Notes under the pieces: model-generated
The model's database searches: none
Told to the model about the DNA's origin: nothing
Seen by the model: only the letters and a program-made list of their open reading frames with translations
Made by a program: the position numbers and the translations under genes
In this document: positions 1 through 6,250 of the stretch, piece after piece
Layout: each line of letters begins with the position of its first letter
Position numbering within the stretch: the stretch's first letter is position 1
DNA from: an uncultured Porphyromonadaceae bacterium
Lineage (GTDB): Bacteria > Bacteroidota > Bacteroidia > Bacteroidales > Muribaculaceae
NCBI GenBank assembly: GCA_900550025.1
Contig: URQP01000086.1
Coordinates: 1 to 11,414 of the forward strand
Direction of reading: 5' to 3'
DNA length: 11,414 nucleotides

Positions 1-1225
1 CGTCCTGAACGGACGTGCCGCTGCCTTTTGCTATGCGCTGGCGTCGGCTTCCGGTGATTATGTCCGGATTACGGCGTTCTTCAGGAGTCATTGAGTAGAT
101 GATTGCCTCTATCCCCTTGAAAGCGTCATCGTCGATGTCAATGTCCTTTATGGCTTTTCCAACACCCGGAATCATCGAAGCAAGGTCTTTCAAGTTACCC
201 ATTTTCTTTATCTGCCCTATCTGAGCAAGGAAATCGTTGAAGTCGAACTGGTTCTTCGCTATCTTTTTCTGCAAGCGGCGCGCCTCTTCCTCGTCGTACT
301 GCTGCTGTGCGCGCTCAACCAGCGAAACGATGTCGCCCATGCCAAGAATGCGGTCGGCCATACGAGCCGGATGGAACAAGTCGATGGCTTCGAGCTTCTC
401 ACCTGTGCCGACAAATTTTATAGGCTTGTTGACAACGGTACGGATGGAAAGAGCCGCACCGCCGCGGGTATCACCGTCGAGCTTCGTAAGCACTACGCCG
501 TCAAAATCAAGACGCTCGTTGAACTCGCGAGCCGTGTTGACGGCATCCTGACCTGTCATCGCGTCGACCACGAACAGCGTCTCCTGCGGATTGATAGCGT
601 TCTTGATAGCCTCAATCTCGTTCATCATCTCCTCATCGACGGCAAGGCGGCCGGCCGTATCGACAATAACGAGGTCGTTGTTCTGAGCCTTAGCGTATTT
701 GATAGCATTCTGAGCAATCTCCACCGGATTCTTTGAATCAGGCTCGGTGTACACCGGCACGTTAATCTGCTCGCCGAGCACTTTCAACTGCTCAATGGCG
801 GCAGGACGGTAAACGTCGCAAGCGACGAGCAACGGACGCTTGCCTTTCTCGCTCTTATATTTCTTAGCCAATTTACCGGAGAAAGTAGTCTTACCCGAAC
901 CTTGCAGACCTGACATCAATATCACAGAAGGATTGGCGGAAAGATTGACATCGGCAGTTTCGCCGCCCATTAGCAAAGCAAGCTCGTCGTGTACAATCTT
1001 CACCATCAATTCACCCGGCTTGACGGAAGTTATGACATTCTGTCCCAACGCCTTCTGCTTGACCGTATCGGTGAATTGCTTGGCCACATTATAGTTGACA
1101 TCGGCATCGAGCAAGGCGCGGCGCACGTCCTTCAACGTTTCCGCCACATTGATTTCCGTAATCTTGCCCTGCCCTTTCAGCAGTTTGAACGACCGCTCAA
1201 GTCTCTCGCTTAAATTCTCAAACAT
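1..1225 (-). CDS. ffh: Signal recognition particle GTPase Ffh (partial, 3' end outside window)
   Basis: SRP54-type GTPase that binds signal sequences on ribosomes and 4.5S RNA, and delivers nascent membrane proteins to FtsY. The start is the ATG at 1225-1223, and 408 residues are visible before the left edge. In order: N-domain helices (1-90); P-loop GLQGSGKT at about 106-113; DVYRPAA at 137-143; DTAGRL at 189-194; TKLDGDTRGG at 247-256; GTGEK at 273-277; then the methionine-rich M-domain with the RNA-binding motif SRRQRIAKGSGT near 393-404. Full-length bacterial Ffh is about 440-450 residues, so only the last few dozen are missing. It lies 26 nt downstream of panD on the same strand, so it is probably cotranscribed with panC-panD. 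No frameshift or lost motif is seen. Confidence 0.98.
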   Translation of the reverse strand, partial: MFENLSERLERSFKLLKGQGKITEINVAETLKDVRRALLDADVNYNVAKQFTDTVKQKALGQNVITSVKPGELMVKIVHDELALLMGGETADVNLSANPSVILMSGLQGSGKTTFSGKLAKKYKSEKGKRPLLVACDVYRPAAIEQLKVLGEQINVPVYTEPDSKNPVEIAQNAIKYAKAQNNDLVIVDTAGRLAVDEEMMNEIEAIKNAINPQETLFVVDAMTGQDAVNTAREFNERLDFDGVVLTKLDGDTRGGAALSIRTVVNKPIKFVGTGEKLEAIDLFHPARMADRILGMGDIVSLVERAQQQYDEEEARRLQKKIAKNQFDFNDFLAQIGQIKKMGNLKDLASMIPGVGKAIKDIDIDDDAFKGIEAIIYSMTPEERRNPDIITGSRRQRIAKGSGTSVQD

Positions 1226-1251
1226 CTGATATATCTTCTTTTTTGTTTTTA

Positions 1252-1605
1252 CTATTTGCAAAGCCTGTTAGTACCCGGTTCCGGAAATACGACTTTCGGC
1301 TTGAATGTTTTAGCTTCCTCAAAATCCATCATGGCATACGACATGATAATCACCACATCGCCCGGATAGACCTTACGGGCAGCCGCGCCGTTAAGGCAAA
1401 TGTCTCCCGCGCCGCGCTTGCCCGGAATAACGTATGTGTCGATACGCTCGCCGTTGTTATTATCGACGATGTAGACACGCTCATTGGCTATTATCCCGGC
1501 TGCATCCATCAAATCCTCGTCGATGGTTATGCTGCCTATGTAATTCAAATCGGCGGCCGTGACCGTAGCACGGTGGATTTTCGATTTCAATACTTCAATC
1601 TGCAT
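1252..1605 (-). CDS. panD: Aspartate 1-decarboxylase proenzyme
   Basis: Pyruvoyl-dependent enzyme that converts L-aspartate to beta-alanine, the amine half of pantothenate. The 117-residue product is the usual length. The self-cleavage site is Gly24-Ser25 in YIGSIT; cleavage turns Ser25 into the pyruvoyl group. The other active-site residues known from the E. coli enzyme are at the same positions: Lys9, Tyr22, Arg54, Tyr58, and Asn72 followed by GAAA. The start ATG lies 6 nt after the panC stop, so panC and panD are almost certainly one transcript, with PanD supplying the beta-alanine that PanC uses. Cytoplasmic tetramer by family knowledge. Confidence 0.97.
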   Translation of the reverse strand: MQIEVLKSKIHRATVTAADLNYIGSITIDEDLMDAAGIIANERVYIVDNNNGERIDTYVIPGKRGAGDICLNGAAARKVYPGDVVIIMSYAMMDFEEAKTFKPKVVFPEPGTNRLCK

Positions 1606-1611
1606 CTCAAG

Positions 1612-2457
1612 CTATTTTTTGTACGCTATATTATCAATAAGCCTTACATCGCCGCAATAGACAGTCACACAGCCTACCACATAATCGGAATCGCCCCAAC
1701 CGGCAACAGGCTGCATATCGTGCCCATTGACGATTTCATAGTATTCCACTTTCATCTGAGGATAGCTGTTTATCTTATCCGTAACGAAAGCAACCGTCTC
1801 GGCCACAGTGTGCGACTTTGCATATTCTACACTTTCACCCAGCGTTTTGGCAATATTAGGCGCAACGGCACGCTGTTCTTCCGTAAGACGGACGTTGCGG
1901 CTGCTCAACGCCAGACCGTCGGCCTCGCGCACTATCGGACAAGCGACTATCTGCAATTTAAAGCCCTCAATCTCAACCATACGGCGGATAACGGCAATCT
2001 GCTGGAAATCCTTTTCCCCGAAATATGCCCTGTCGGGATCGACCATTGCAAACAGTTTGCTGACAATCTGCGCCACACCGTTGAAATGTCCGGGACGATG
2101 CTTGCCTTCCATCACCTCCGCCACTTTTCCCAAATCGAACACCCGTGTATCCGGTTCCGGATATATCTCCTCTACAGAAGGGACAAACGCGACATCGCAA
2201 CCAGCCCCTTCAAGCAATATGCAATCATGCTCTTCCGTACGCGGATAAGTACGCAAATCCTCTTTATTGTTGAATTGTGTAGGGTTTACAAACACACTGA
2301 CAACGACAACGCCGTTCTCCTTACGTGCACGCTGCACCAACGAGAGATGCCCCTTATGGAGCGCACCCATTGTAGGCACAAGCCCGATTGTCTTTCCATC
2401 GGCCTTTGCCATTGAGACCAAGGACTTTAGTTCAGGAATTGTTCTTATAATTTTCAT
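1612..2457 (-). CDS. panC: Pantothenate synthetase (pantoate--beta-alanine ligase)
   Basis: ATP-dependent ligase joining pantoate and beta-alanine to make pantothenate, the coenzyme A precursor. The 281-residue product has the expected length and Rossmann-type nucleotidyl-transferase motifs: [13 protein letters not shown] at 28-40 with the HxGH signature at 34-37; the pantoate-binding stretch [20 protein letters not shown]; and the KMSKS-like loop [10 protein letters not shown]. It starts at the ATG 2457-2455 and is the first gene of the minus-strand cluster panC-panD-ffh. It faces away from the GT5-like gene across a 209-bp divergent spacer. Confidence 0.98.
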   Translation of the reverse strand: MKIIRTIPELKSLVSMAKADGKTIGLVPTMGALHKGHLSLVQRARKENGVVVVSVFVNPTQFNNKEDLRTYPRTEEHDCILLEGAGCDVAFVPSVEEIYPEPDTRVFDLGKVAEVMEGKHRPGHFNGVAQIVSKLFAMVDPDRAYFGEKDFQQIAVIRRMVEIEGFKLQIVACPIVREADGLALSSRNVRLTEEQRAVAPNIAKTLGESVEYAKSHTVAETVAFVTDKINSYPQMKVEYYEIVNGHDMQPVAGWGDSDYVVGCVTVYCGDVRLIDNIAYKK

Positions 2458-2477
2458 AACCTATGAAATAAACGGTG

Positions 2478-2485
2478 CAAAGGAA
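2478..2485 (-). promoter_or_regulatory. Possible -7 element for panC
   Basis: Read on the minus strand this is TTCCTTTG, one mismatch from the Bacteroidota -7 consensus TAnnTTTG, about 20 nt before the panC ATG. No TTTG is found at the expected -33 distance, so the call rests on the -7 match and position only. Confidence 0.4.
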
Positions 2486-2632
2486 GCAAATATTTACCAA
2501 ATAGCGAAACCAACGGCTTTTAAATTTCACAGAAAACAGTTTTTTAGAGCCGAAACATCGTCATTTCAGCCGACAACTTCCTTATTCTAACACAGAAAGC
2601 CTTTTAAATTTCCATATTAAAGGAAATTTTCG

Positions 2633-2640
2633 TAACTTTG
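2633..2640 (+). promoter_or_regulatory. -7 element before the GT5-like gene
   Basis: TAACTTTG is an exact match to the Bacteroidota -7 consensus TAnnTTTG, 26 nt upstream of the ATG at 2667. The -33 region holds only a T-rich stretch without a clear TTTG. A GGAG at about 2658-2661 may serve as a short ribosome-binding site. Confidence 0.6.
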
Positions 2641-2666
2641 CAGAGAATACATAGATTGGAGTTATT

Positions 2667-3476
2667 ATGAGTAACGGTAAGGTTTTATTTATAAGTCAGG
2701 AAATCACCCCTTATCTGCCAGAATCAGAAATGGCCAATATGGGGCATAACATACCTCAAGGCATGCAGGAACAGGGATACGAGGTGCGTACATTCATGCC
2801 CAAATACGGATGCATCAATGAGCGCAGAAACCAACTGCACGAAGTAATACGGCTTTCCGGTATGAACCTGATTATCGACGATACCGACCACCAGCTTATC
2901 ATCAAAGTAGCCACCCTGCAACCGGCAAGGATGCAGGTGTATTTCATCTACAACGATGATTACTTCCAAAAAAATCCGGGAAAAGGATTAGAGACGGAAC
3001 AAAATCCGGAACTTAACGACGAACGGTGTATGTTCTTCGTCAGAGGAACCATCGAAACCGTAAAAAAACTACGGTGGGAAGCCAATGTCGTACATTGCCA
3101 AGGATGGATTTCCGCATTGGCACCGATGTATATCAAAAAAATGTATGCCGACGACCCTTCTTTCCGAGGCTCTAAGGTTGTGTATTCATTATTCGGCTCT
3201 AAATTTGACGGCACACTCGACAGCCGCTTTGAAGAAAAACTCCGGATGGACGGATTCACTGATGAAGACCTTGCCCCCGTGGCCGGCAAGCAAATAGGTT
3301 TCAGCGGGCTTGCGCAATTAGCGCTCGCCCACTCCGACGGAGTCATAATCCACACGAAAGATGTTGCGCCGGAATTATTGAAATTCATTGAAGACCATAA
3401 AATTCCGTGCCTCACGCTCGAGGAAAACGAAGAAAACGTAGCAGAAAAATGCGCGGAATTCTATAAGACACTATAA
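2667..3476 (+). CDS. Half-length GT5 glycogen/starch synthase-like protein, probably not an active synthase
   Basis: The 269 residues match only the N-terminal GT-B (starch synthase catalytic, GT5) half; real bacterial glycogen synthases are about 480 residues. Recognisable parts are the opening strand KVLFISQEITPY (5-16), the GxEVRTFMPKYG segment (37-49), and VVHCQGWISALAPMYIKK (141-158), which corresponds to the family's HAHDWH...LK stretch. Seen changes: the ADP-glucose-binding KxGGL loop is replaced by ESEMANMG (19-26), and the C-terminal domain with the EExxGL catalytic motif is absent. The family fold is clear; loss of glucosyl transfer is inferred. The stop is followed after 13 nt by the DUF4270 lipoprotein gene, so the two are probably one operon. 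It is often annotated as 'glycogen synthase', which would be misleading here. Confidence 0.85.
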   Translation: MSNGKVLFISQEITPYLPESEMANMGHNIPQGMQEQGYEVRTFMPKYGCINERRNQLHEVIRLSGMNLIIDDTDHQLIIKVATLQPARMQVYFIYNDDYFQKNPGKGLETEQNPELNDERCMFFVRGTIETVKKLRWEANVVHCQGWISALAPMYIKKMYADDPSFRGSKVVYSLFGSKFDGTLDSRFEEKLRMDGFTDEDLAPVAGKQIGFSGLAQLALAHSDGVIIHTKDVAPELLKFIEDHKIPCLTLEENEENVAEKCAEFYKTL

Positions 3477-3489
3477 AACATATATAAAA

Positions 3490-4887
3490 ATGAAATTTTT
3501 CAATCTGCTGTTATGTGCTGCCGGCGTATCGGCAGTGACAACAGCCTGCGACGAGAACCTCATAGGCAACTCTATAATAGAGACAGGTTCGCATTTGATT
3601 GTAGATTCCGCCTACACCATTAGCGGAGAATCGGTTGAAAACTCAAAAATACAATCGCGCACGATATCGCAACTGCTGGGAAAATTATACGCTGAAGAAT
3701 ACGGCTCCCTGCAATCCGACTTCGTGACAGAATTCATGCCCGGCACCGAAATAGACACGGCAGGAGTTACAGTCAACGACATAGACTCCATCAAGCTGCA
3801 TTTCCTGATGCCTATGGGAAGCTATACGGGCGACTCGATAACGCCGATGCGTGTAAGCGTCTACAAACTGAACAAGAATCTTCCATATCCGATTTACAGC
3901 GACTTTGACCCAAGCGGATACTATTCCAAAGACGATATGCTCGGCGCGACAACATACACTATGACTATGCTCGGACAGACCGATTCGTTGTATACTTACA
4001 ATTCGTCGACAGGCTCATACGTTTATTACCGGGCGGTAGACATAAAACTCCCTATCCAATTAGGCCGAAGCTTTTTCAATGAATATCTGACAAATCCCGC
4101 TTCCTATCAGGATCCGGAAGTATTCAAGCAATTCTTCCCGGGCATATATGCAACCACATCGTATGGAGACGGCAGAGTAATAAACATCAGCGGAACACAA
4201 ATCAACCTTTATTACAAGAAAAAGACCGTCAACGACGAAGGTAACGACACCATCATCAACCAAGTCGGGCAATATTATGGCGTGTCACCAGAAGTCGTTA
4301 CCAACAACAATATCAGGCTAAAACCGTCAGAAAGCATAAAGTCAATGATTTCCGAAGGAAATGTGATTGTGCAAGCGCCTGCCGGATATGAAGCAAAAAT
4401 CAATTTGCCGGTAAGCAAGCTTCTTGACAAATATTATGAATTAAGCGAGAGCGGACAAACCGTGCTGAATCAAATTACATTTACGGTTCCTGCCCACGAG
4501 ATAACAAACGACAAGAAAATCGGCGCTCCCACCTATTTGTTATTCCTAAAATCATCTGAAAAAGACAAATTCTTCGCCGACAAGAAAGTGACAGACGGCG
4601 TAAATTACATCTACGCCACATACGATAGCGCGGAAGAAAAATATACATTCCAGATACGCGGCTATGTGAAACAATTTATCGACGAAAATAAAGAAGCGAC
4701 TGCCGACGACGAGACTATAAGCCTCGTCCCTGTAGACATGACATTTGAAGAATCACAAAGCTCTTACTACCAAACAGAAACAAAAGTATTGACAGTGACA
4801 CCACAAGTTTCAGCCCCGACAATGGCACGCATAGACATTGCCAAAGCCAAAATTGTGGCCACATTCTCGAAAAAAGATTTCCAATAA
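3490..4887 (+). CDS. DUF4270-family lipoprotein
   Basis: A 465-residue protein with a short N-terminal signal (MKFFNLLLCAAGVSAVTTAC). Cys20 is the likely lipidated residue in a loose lipobox (TTAC), followed by acidic DEN, so an outer-membrane or periplasmic lipoprotein is expected. The rest is beta-rich with no catalytic motif I recognise: the segment from ETGSHLIVDS through SIKLHFLMP and the closing region with threonine- and serine-rich strands look like DUF4270 proteins, a Bacteroidota family of unknown function. It follows the GT5-like gene after 13 nt on the same strand, a pairing that suggests a shared envelope role (inference). The assignment to DUF4270 is from memory of the family, not from a search. 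Confidence 0.78.
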   Translation: MKFFNLLLCAAGVSAVTTACDENLIGNSIIETGSHLIVDSAYTISGESVENSKIQSRTISQLLGKLYAEEYGSLQSDFVTEFMPGTEIDTAGVTVNDIDSIKLHFLMPMGSYTGDSITPMRVSVYKLNKNLPYPIYSDFDPSGYYSKDDMLGATTYTMTMLGQTDSLYTYNSSTGSYVYYRAVDIKLPIQLGRSFFNEYLTNPASYQDPEVFKQFFPGIYATTSYGDGRVINISGTQINLYYKKKTVNDEGNDTIINQVGQYYGVSPEVVTNNNIRLKPSESIKSMISEGNVIVQAPAGYEAKINLPVSKLLDKYYELSESGQTVLNQITFTVPAHEITNDKKIGAPTYLLFLKSSEKDKFFADKKVTDGVNYIYATYDSAEEKYTFQIRGYVKQFIDENKEATADDETISLVPVDMTFEESQSSYYQTETKVLTVTPQVSAPTMARIDIAKAKIVATFSKKDFQ

Positions 4888-4912
4888 TGTAGGGTAATCA
4901 AAAATTTATTCC

Positions 4913-4920
4913 TACCTTTG
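4913..4920 (+). promoter_or_regulatory. -7 element for tRNA-Thr
   Basis: TACCTTTG matches TAnnTTTG exactly, 20 nt before the mature tRNA 5' end. It sits 25 nt after the DUF4270 stop, so the tRNA probably has its own promoter. No good -33 TTTG is visible. Confidence 0.55.
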
Positions 4921-4940
4921 TGCCGCCTAAACGGCGTCAA

Positions 4941-5013
4941 GCCTGAATAGCTCAGTCGGTAGAGCATTTCATTCGTAACGAAAAGGTCAAGGGTTCGAGT
5001 CCCTTTTCAGGCT
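4941..5013 (+). tRNA. tRNA-Thr (anticodon CGU)
   Basis: A complete 73-nt cloverleaf. Acceptor stem GCCTGAA (4941-4947) with TTCAGGC (5006-5012) and discriminator T5013; D arm GCTC/GAGC (4950-4953, 4962-4965); anticodon arm 4967-4983 with loop TTCGTAA (4972-4978) giving anticodon CGT, which reads ACG (Thr); T arm AAGGG-TTCGAGT-CCCTT (4989-5005). CCA is not encoded. The last anticodon-stem pair (A4971 with C4979) is mismatched and three of the other four pairs are A-U, so the arm is weak; everything else pairs fully. Confidence 0.95.
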
Positions 5014-5014
5014 C

Positions 5015-5042
5015 AAAAGCAGGTCAATCGGCCTGCTTTTTT
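5015..5042 (+). terminator. Rho-independent terminator after tRNA-Thr
   Basis: Stem AAAAGCAGG (5015-5023) pairs with CCTGCTTTT (5032-5040) around an 8-nt loop and runs into a T tract (5037-5042). It begins 2 nt after the tRNA, so it ends that short transcript. The A/T flanks could let it work in both directions. Confidence 0.85.
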
Positions 5043-5125
5043 ATTTCTGTCAAAAACCATGCGTACAATCTCTATCACCTATATAACAAACACTTATATT
5101 CAGTAAATAAAACTATAGAAATTCT

Positions 5126-5156
5126 TTTGCATTACTCACAACTTTCAGTATATTTG
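5126..5156 (+). promoter_or_regulatory. Consensus Bacteroidota housekeeping promoter
   Basis: TTTG at 5126-5129, exactly 19 nt spacer, then TATATTTG at 5149-5156, matching the TTTG-N19-TAnnTTTG consensus recognised by the Bacteroidota primary sigma factor. Transcription would start near 5161-5164. It is the only complete promoter match I found in the window, yet no open reading frame follows for about 480 nt, which points to an RNA gene. Confidence 0.8.
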
Positions 5157-5161
5157 CATTG

Positions 5162-5400
5162 TTCTTAAAGAAGAAAGAACTAAATAAGCGTTTAGCATTA
5201 TCCAGCGTTCAGGAAAAATCCCCAATTTTCAAAAACGAAAGCAGTGGATAATACGAAGCGTTTCACGCTATATATGGTTAAGCGGATTATACTCTAATCA
5301 TATGATATAATAGGCGTGGAGGCTTTAAGTATTGCTGCTTTCAAGTATGGGGATACTTCTGAACAGGTAATACTAAAGTCCCCCACGCTTAACCTTTTGT
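5162..5400 (+). ncRNA. Candidate structured non-coding RNA, family not identified
   Basis: Directly downstream of a consensus promoter, with no credible ORF and many paired segments: GTTCTT 5161-5166/AAGAAC 5175-5180; ATTATCCA 5197-5204/TGGATAAT 5245-5252; hairpin AGCGT-TTC-ACGCT 5257-5269; closing stem GGTTAA 5276-5281/TTAACC 5389-5394; hairpin ATTATA 5286-5291/TATAAT 5306-5311; and a long rod with bulges, GCGTGG 5314-5319/CCACGC 5383-5388, CTTT 5323-5326/AAAG 5375-5378, AGTATT 5328-5333/AATACT 5369-5374, CTG/CAG, TTC/GAA, capped by AAGTAT-GGGG-ATACTT 5343-5358. The closing stem is followed by TTTTGTATT, a plausible terminator. A bulged rod with its own promoter is reminiscent of 6S RNA or the Bacteroidales-1 motif, but I cannot assign it. 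It is not tmRNA or RNase P RNA by visible motifs. Both ends are approximate. Confidence 0.6.
5314..5400 (+). terminator. Long imperfect hairpin plus T-rich tail at the 3' end of the RNA candidate
   Basis: The rod 5314-5388 (GCGTGG/CCACGC base, GGGG tetraloop at 5349-5352) is followed by TTAACC and TTTT at 5395-5398. It could end the transcript, but the T run is short and 6 nt away from the rod, so termination here is only likely if the GGTTAA/TTAACC stem also forms. Confidence 0.4.
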
Positions 5401-5563
5401 ATTAAATGCTGTTTCAAGGGGAACACACAGCAACTAACTAGAAATGAAAAAGCACATGCTTCTCATCAGATTTATCACCTTGCACAAACTATTGTGCTGT
5501 TTATAAAACAAATAATATGCCTGATAGACATTATCGACGCATTTTGATAAATGCTATCATAAA
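5401..5563. other. AT-rich non-coding stretch with two hairpins
   Basis: No ORF or promoter match. It holds a hairpin GCTGT 5408-5412/ACAGC 5427-5431 with inner TTC/GAA pairs, and a second, GCACAA 5482-5487/TTGTGC 5492-5497 with loop ACTA, followed by TGTTTAT. The second looks terminator-like and could be the true end of the upstream RNA, or a backup terminator before the ferritin-like gene. Confidence 0.45.
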
Positions 5564-5590
5564 TCTATGACAATATGTCATAGAATGACA
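5564..5590. promoter_or_regulatory. Operator-like cluster of alternating ATGACA/TGTCAT repeats
   Basis: TCTATGAC 5564-5571 and GTCATAGA 5577-5584 form a perfect 8-bp inverted repeat with spacer AATAT. The hexamer occurs three times in alternating orientation, ATGACA at 5567, TGTCAT at 5576 and ATGACA at 5585, with starts exactly 9 bp apart. It ends 54 bp before the ferritin-like ATG. This layout suits binding of a dimeric regulator, but no regulator can be named. A weak -7-like AAACCTTG at 5615-5622 would place the repeats upstream of the promoter. Confidence 0.45.
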
Positions 5591-5644
5591 AAACATCTCC
5601 ATATATATGAAATCAAACCTTGCAACCCATAAAAAATTACACGG

Positions 5645-6127
5645 ATGGACAAATTGACAGAAACCGCCACTAATGAAATGCTGAATACCGAGCTTTGGTC
5701 ATCAAGCCTGCATATCGAGATGCAAAACTATCTTGAGAAAGAGAAGCTGCCAATGTTCGCATCATGGCTTGATGCGCAAATAAAAATCAAAATGAGAAGG
5801 TTTTGCAGACTTTCACGCATCTTGCTCAAATGCGGAGGCTCTCTTTCACTACAAAGCTTCACGTGCAGCCCTCATAATTGGAGAAGCCCGTTAATAGCAT
5901 TAAACACACTTCTCGAGCATGAGAGATATATGGAAAAACAGATACAGTCATTTATCGTACTCGCCGAGAATTCTGACAACATATATTTCGCCACACAAGC
6001 AATACGCATATATGAACACGAGACCAATGTGAGCGATATTTTCCTTGAATTGCTCAGGCTGTTCGCCTACGAATGGAAACACAGGCTTCCATCAGAGTTC
6101 CTAAACAGCACAGACCAGTCCTGCTAA
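5645..6127 (+). CDS. Ferritin-fold protein with a degenerate ferroxidase centre
   Basis: The 160 residues align along their whole length with bacterial non-haem ferritins (about 160-165 residues): NTELWSS at 14-20 for NxELYSS, LPMFASWLDAQ at 35-45 for GxxxFxxxxAQ, LLKCGG at 60-65, the SPHNWRSPL loop at 75-83, LLEHERYMEKQI at 89-100, and FATQ...YEHE at 115-126. Compared with E. coli FtnA (positions from memory), Glu17 and Glu94 are kept as Glu16 and Glu93, but Glu49/Glu50 become Ile46/Lys47, His53 becomes Met50, Glu126 becomes Tyr123, Gln127 becomes Glu124 and Glu130 becomes Thr127. Ordinary iron oxidation at the di-iron site therefore looks lost; a role in cage assembly with another ferritin, or another binding role, is open. 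E. coli FtnB is also known to lack part of this site. Start ATG at 5645, no strong Shine-Dalgarno. Next gene downstream is hsp20. Confidence 0.82.
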   Translation: MDKLTETATNEMLNTELWSSSLHIEMQNYLEKEKLPMFASWLDAQIKIKMRRFCRLSRILLKCGGSLSLQSFTCSPHNWRSPLIALNTLLEHERYMEKQIQSFIVLAENSDNIYFATQAIRIYEHETNVSDIFLELLRLFAYEWKHRLPSEFLNSTDQSC

Positions 6128-6188
6128 CCATAAGACAAATCAACACGACAAGTGCTGATTCAAACCGTGAAACAACACGCAAACAACA

Positions 6189-6204
6189 AATCCTGCGCAG
6201 GATT
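6189..6204. repeat. Perfect 16-bp palindrome in the hsp20 leader
   Basis: AATCCTGCGCAGGATT is identical to its reverse complement. As RNA it makes a 6-bp stem with a GCGC loop, followed by ATTTTATTATA. It may be a weak terminator for the ferritin-like gene, an operator for hsp20, or a leader structure; its TCCT could also pair with the AGGA of the hsp20 ribosome-binding site at 6240-6243. Confidence 0.5.
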
Positions 6205-6238
6205 ATTTTATTATACAAACTATTAACAACTAAAAAAC

Positions 6239-6246
6239 AAGGAGGT
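6239..6246 (+). promoter_or_regulatory. Full-strength Shine-Dalgarno site of hsp20
   Basis: AAGGAGGT ends 4 nt before the ATG at 6251. Bacteroidota genes rarely use strong Shine-Dalgarno sites, so this perfect match is unusual. It also fixes the start of the Hsp20 protein. Confidence 0.75.
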
Positions 6247-6250
6247 TTAT

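Noticed and set aside
1243..2415. A 390-codon open frame on the plus strand
   Set aside because: It lies antisense to panD and panC, whose active-site motifs are intact. The product has no recognisable domain, and no promoter precedes it. It is a shadow frame.
5162..5400. tmRNA or RNase P RNA
   Set aside because: No tmRNA-type GGGG...CCA ends, tag frame or TTCGA arm, and no GAGGAAAGTCC-type RNase P core are present.
6128..6250. CIRCE or other classic heat-shock operator before hsp20
   Set aside because: AGTGCTGA near 6150 resembles a CIRCE half-site, but the partner half at the right spacing is missing.
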